A stretch of DNA of 64,000 nt. It comes from Lucinisca nassula (taxonomy: Eukaryota > Mollusca > Bivalvia > Lucinida > Lucinidae). The stretch is taken from assembly GCA_963580285.1 (NCBI GenBank), contig OY757010.1, positions 213,188,138-213,252,137 of the forward strand, in the 5' to 3' direction. Every line of letters starts with the position of its first letter. Within the stretch, counting starts at the first letter, position 1. The position numbers and the translations under genes are program-made. Shown piece by piece: positions 59,501 through 62,500 of this stretch. The notes under the pieces are model-generated. The model was not told the origin of the DNA. It did no database searches and saw only the letters and a list, made by a program, of their open reading frames with translations.

Positions 59501-62500
59501 TGCCCTACACCATAGTGTAGTTTATATTTTCTTGTCCTTCCATTGTGAAATTTTGAAAATATTTGAGGGTCACTGATGAGGCCTAATTGGCCCAGAATCC
59601 TGTACACTCCATGTTTTCCAGTTTTGTAGTGTATTCCTTGCTTCCAAAGGATAACCCTTTCCAGAACATATTTAGATCCTCTAAGCGGTTTACCAGTACT
59701 CGTGTGCGGTTGGTTTCAGCTCTGCTTGGAAGCATCATGCAGCCCATCTATTTCTTTAAGCCCGATGGGCGGGAGCAGTTGCAACCTAGGAGGTTTTTGT
59801 TTGTTTGTGCTGGAGTTTAACGGCTCAGTCAACTTCATTTTAGGTCGTGTTTGAGCCGGTCAGTTTTCCCATCCATACTTTTCCTGGGCAAGCTTATACG
59901 TAAGCGGATAACCAGTACAGTGCACATTCTCTCGCCAGAAACTGACAACTACCCTTCTTGAATCAGCGAAGGGACAGAATGGCCGTTTCATTATCAATCT
60001 AAACGAAATAATATTGCCAACCCCGGCAGATATCGAACCAGCATCCTCCTGATCACCAGTCAGACGCGCATCTTATTGAGCTTACGAGGCCGCCTTGGCC
60101 TAGGAGGTGATTTCGTTTCAAGGGTTTTCTATTTTTAGCTCTGACGACCATTTTGTTCAGCAGAACGGAATGATTGTAGTAATATCAGTGAAGTATGATC
60201 AGAAAAACATTACTGTGAACTTTAAATCGGGCAATTGGACAAGGAGAAGATGCCATTTAAATGTTGTTTCAATTTTAACTCTGGTGGACATTTTGTTCAG
60301 TAGAGCGGACCGATTTTAGCAATTTTGACAGAGGTTCACACACGGAATATTTCCGTGAAACTTTCTTGAAATCGTGCCATCGGGCGTAGAGATGTCAATT
60401 GACGGCCATAACCATAATGTTCTGCCGAGCAGAACGATTAACGCAATTTTGATGGAGTGTCTCCCATTGAAGAATTATGTATTTTTCATAATGTGGATTT
60501 GCCTAAATGTTGAATAGGTTCAAGAATAAGTATATAAATCGGCTCTTCTAAAGATTTTTTTTTTAATTTAGCATATGAGTACATTTCTATAGTTTGCATC
60601 GAAATATGTAACAAAAATAGGTTACTGAGTTCGTTTAAGCGCCAGGACCGCACTGAAACCGGAATCAGTTGAATAGAAAATAATGGGAATTCGAAAAAAA
60701 ATGTCCAAGTTTCAAGCTTTATAGCCAAATGCAAATTAACTGGCCATATGCAATATATTAGTGTTGATTAAAACATGGTTAAAATCCTTGACTACCGAAT
60801 TAGCTTCTGAGCTCTAGCAGCATAAAAAAGCATGTTTGTCTATAATCTATACGCTTTTTGGCGTAATTTATAATCGACACTGCAGATGTTTACTTCACAG
60901 TTCCTTGACGGTGTAACATAAAGAGCGGCTAATAATACTTTTCAAGGTGCAAGTTGCGGCAATGTCCATATGTAAATGCAAGGTAAAATTTATTCTGAAA
61001 TACACCACAAACTTAGATTTTTTTAGGCATGTGAGAAGGTCATGGTATGATGTTCTAACGGTTTCAACAAAATAACGTAAATAACAATTGACCACAGAGA
61101 CTGGTAAACTACAGGAAGTGTAGACTCAACTTCGCCTAATGATAAGAAGCGCTTTCTGGGCTGACAATTCCGTGGATTTGATAATGTTATGTAAAACGAC
61201 CCGCGTATTGGGAACCCGATTATCTGGTGCTGTAAAGATTATGAATAGATCGTTGGAATATCCTCATAGAGATGCCTTATCGCGTAACGTCCTAGCTAGG
61301 TATATGACATTTTCTCATGATTCTGAGTTTTCTATCAATAATATCTTTGAACAAGTGCGGTAAATGACTTGCCCATCTTCTTTCTTATGAATGTTTTCAT
61401 TGCTCTTAAAGGAACTCATTTTTGATTTTTATTTGCCTTCACTGCAGCTCGTGTTGTGCCGTGTGGCGGCCGTAAAACGTCTCCCCGTACATCAACCATA
61501 GTGCAGTTTATATTTTACTTTTGGTCCTTTGAGATCATCGTGAATATTCTGAGTAATCAGAAATAAATTATTTGTTTAGACTCATTCTTGACAGGTTTTT
61601 GGTTGTTTGGACCCCATTTTGGTTTGTGTCGGTCTTTGGGTCGACTGCCTGTTCGAAATTCGCAAAATTGCAGTATGTTTCCTCTGGCTTTGTTTGCCGG
61701 ATCATTACAGGGTCACTGATGAGGCTTTATTAGCCGAAACTACGTAGTATGGCCCATCTTCTTTCTTATGAATGTTTCATTGCTCTTAAAGGAACTCATT
61801 TTTGATTTTTATTTGCCTTCACTGCAGCTGGTGTTGTGCCGTGTGGCGGCCGTAAAACTTCTCCCCGTACATCAACCATAGTGCAGTTTATATTTTACTT
61901 TTGGTCCTTTGAGATCATCGTGAATATTCTGAGTAATCAGAAATAAATTATTTGTTTAGACTCATTCTGGACAGGTTTTTGGTTGTTTGGACCCCATTTT
62001 GGTTTGTGTCGGTCTTTGGGTCGACTGCCTGTTCGAAATTCGCAAAATTGCAGTATGTTTCCTCTGGCTTTGTTTGCCGGATCATTGCAGGGTCACTGAT
62101 GAGGCTTTATTAGCGGAAACTACGTAGTATGGCCCATCTTCTTTCTTATGAATGTTTTCATTGCTCTTAAAGGAACTCATTTTTGATTTTTATTTGCATA
62201 GTCAGACTTCACGCAATAAATCAATAAATACATAAATAAATTTATTGCAGTATGTATTCATAATAAAGACACTAGATACACCCAAAGGCAAACCACAACA
62301 AAAATAACCCGCGACAGAAGAACCGCCTTGGAACGGTCAGCAAAAAGTATTTCACTGAGGGGCTTAAATTGATTTCGCATTGCCATAATCCTCGCCCTCG
62401 TCATGAAGGCATTCTAGTTTACCATTCCTACATCTCCGAGAACAAAGAAATCAAACGAGTACAGATATGAAACAAAGTCTTCAATGGACGCCACATAGGC

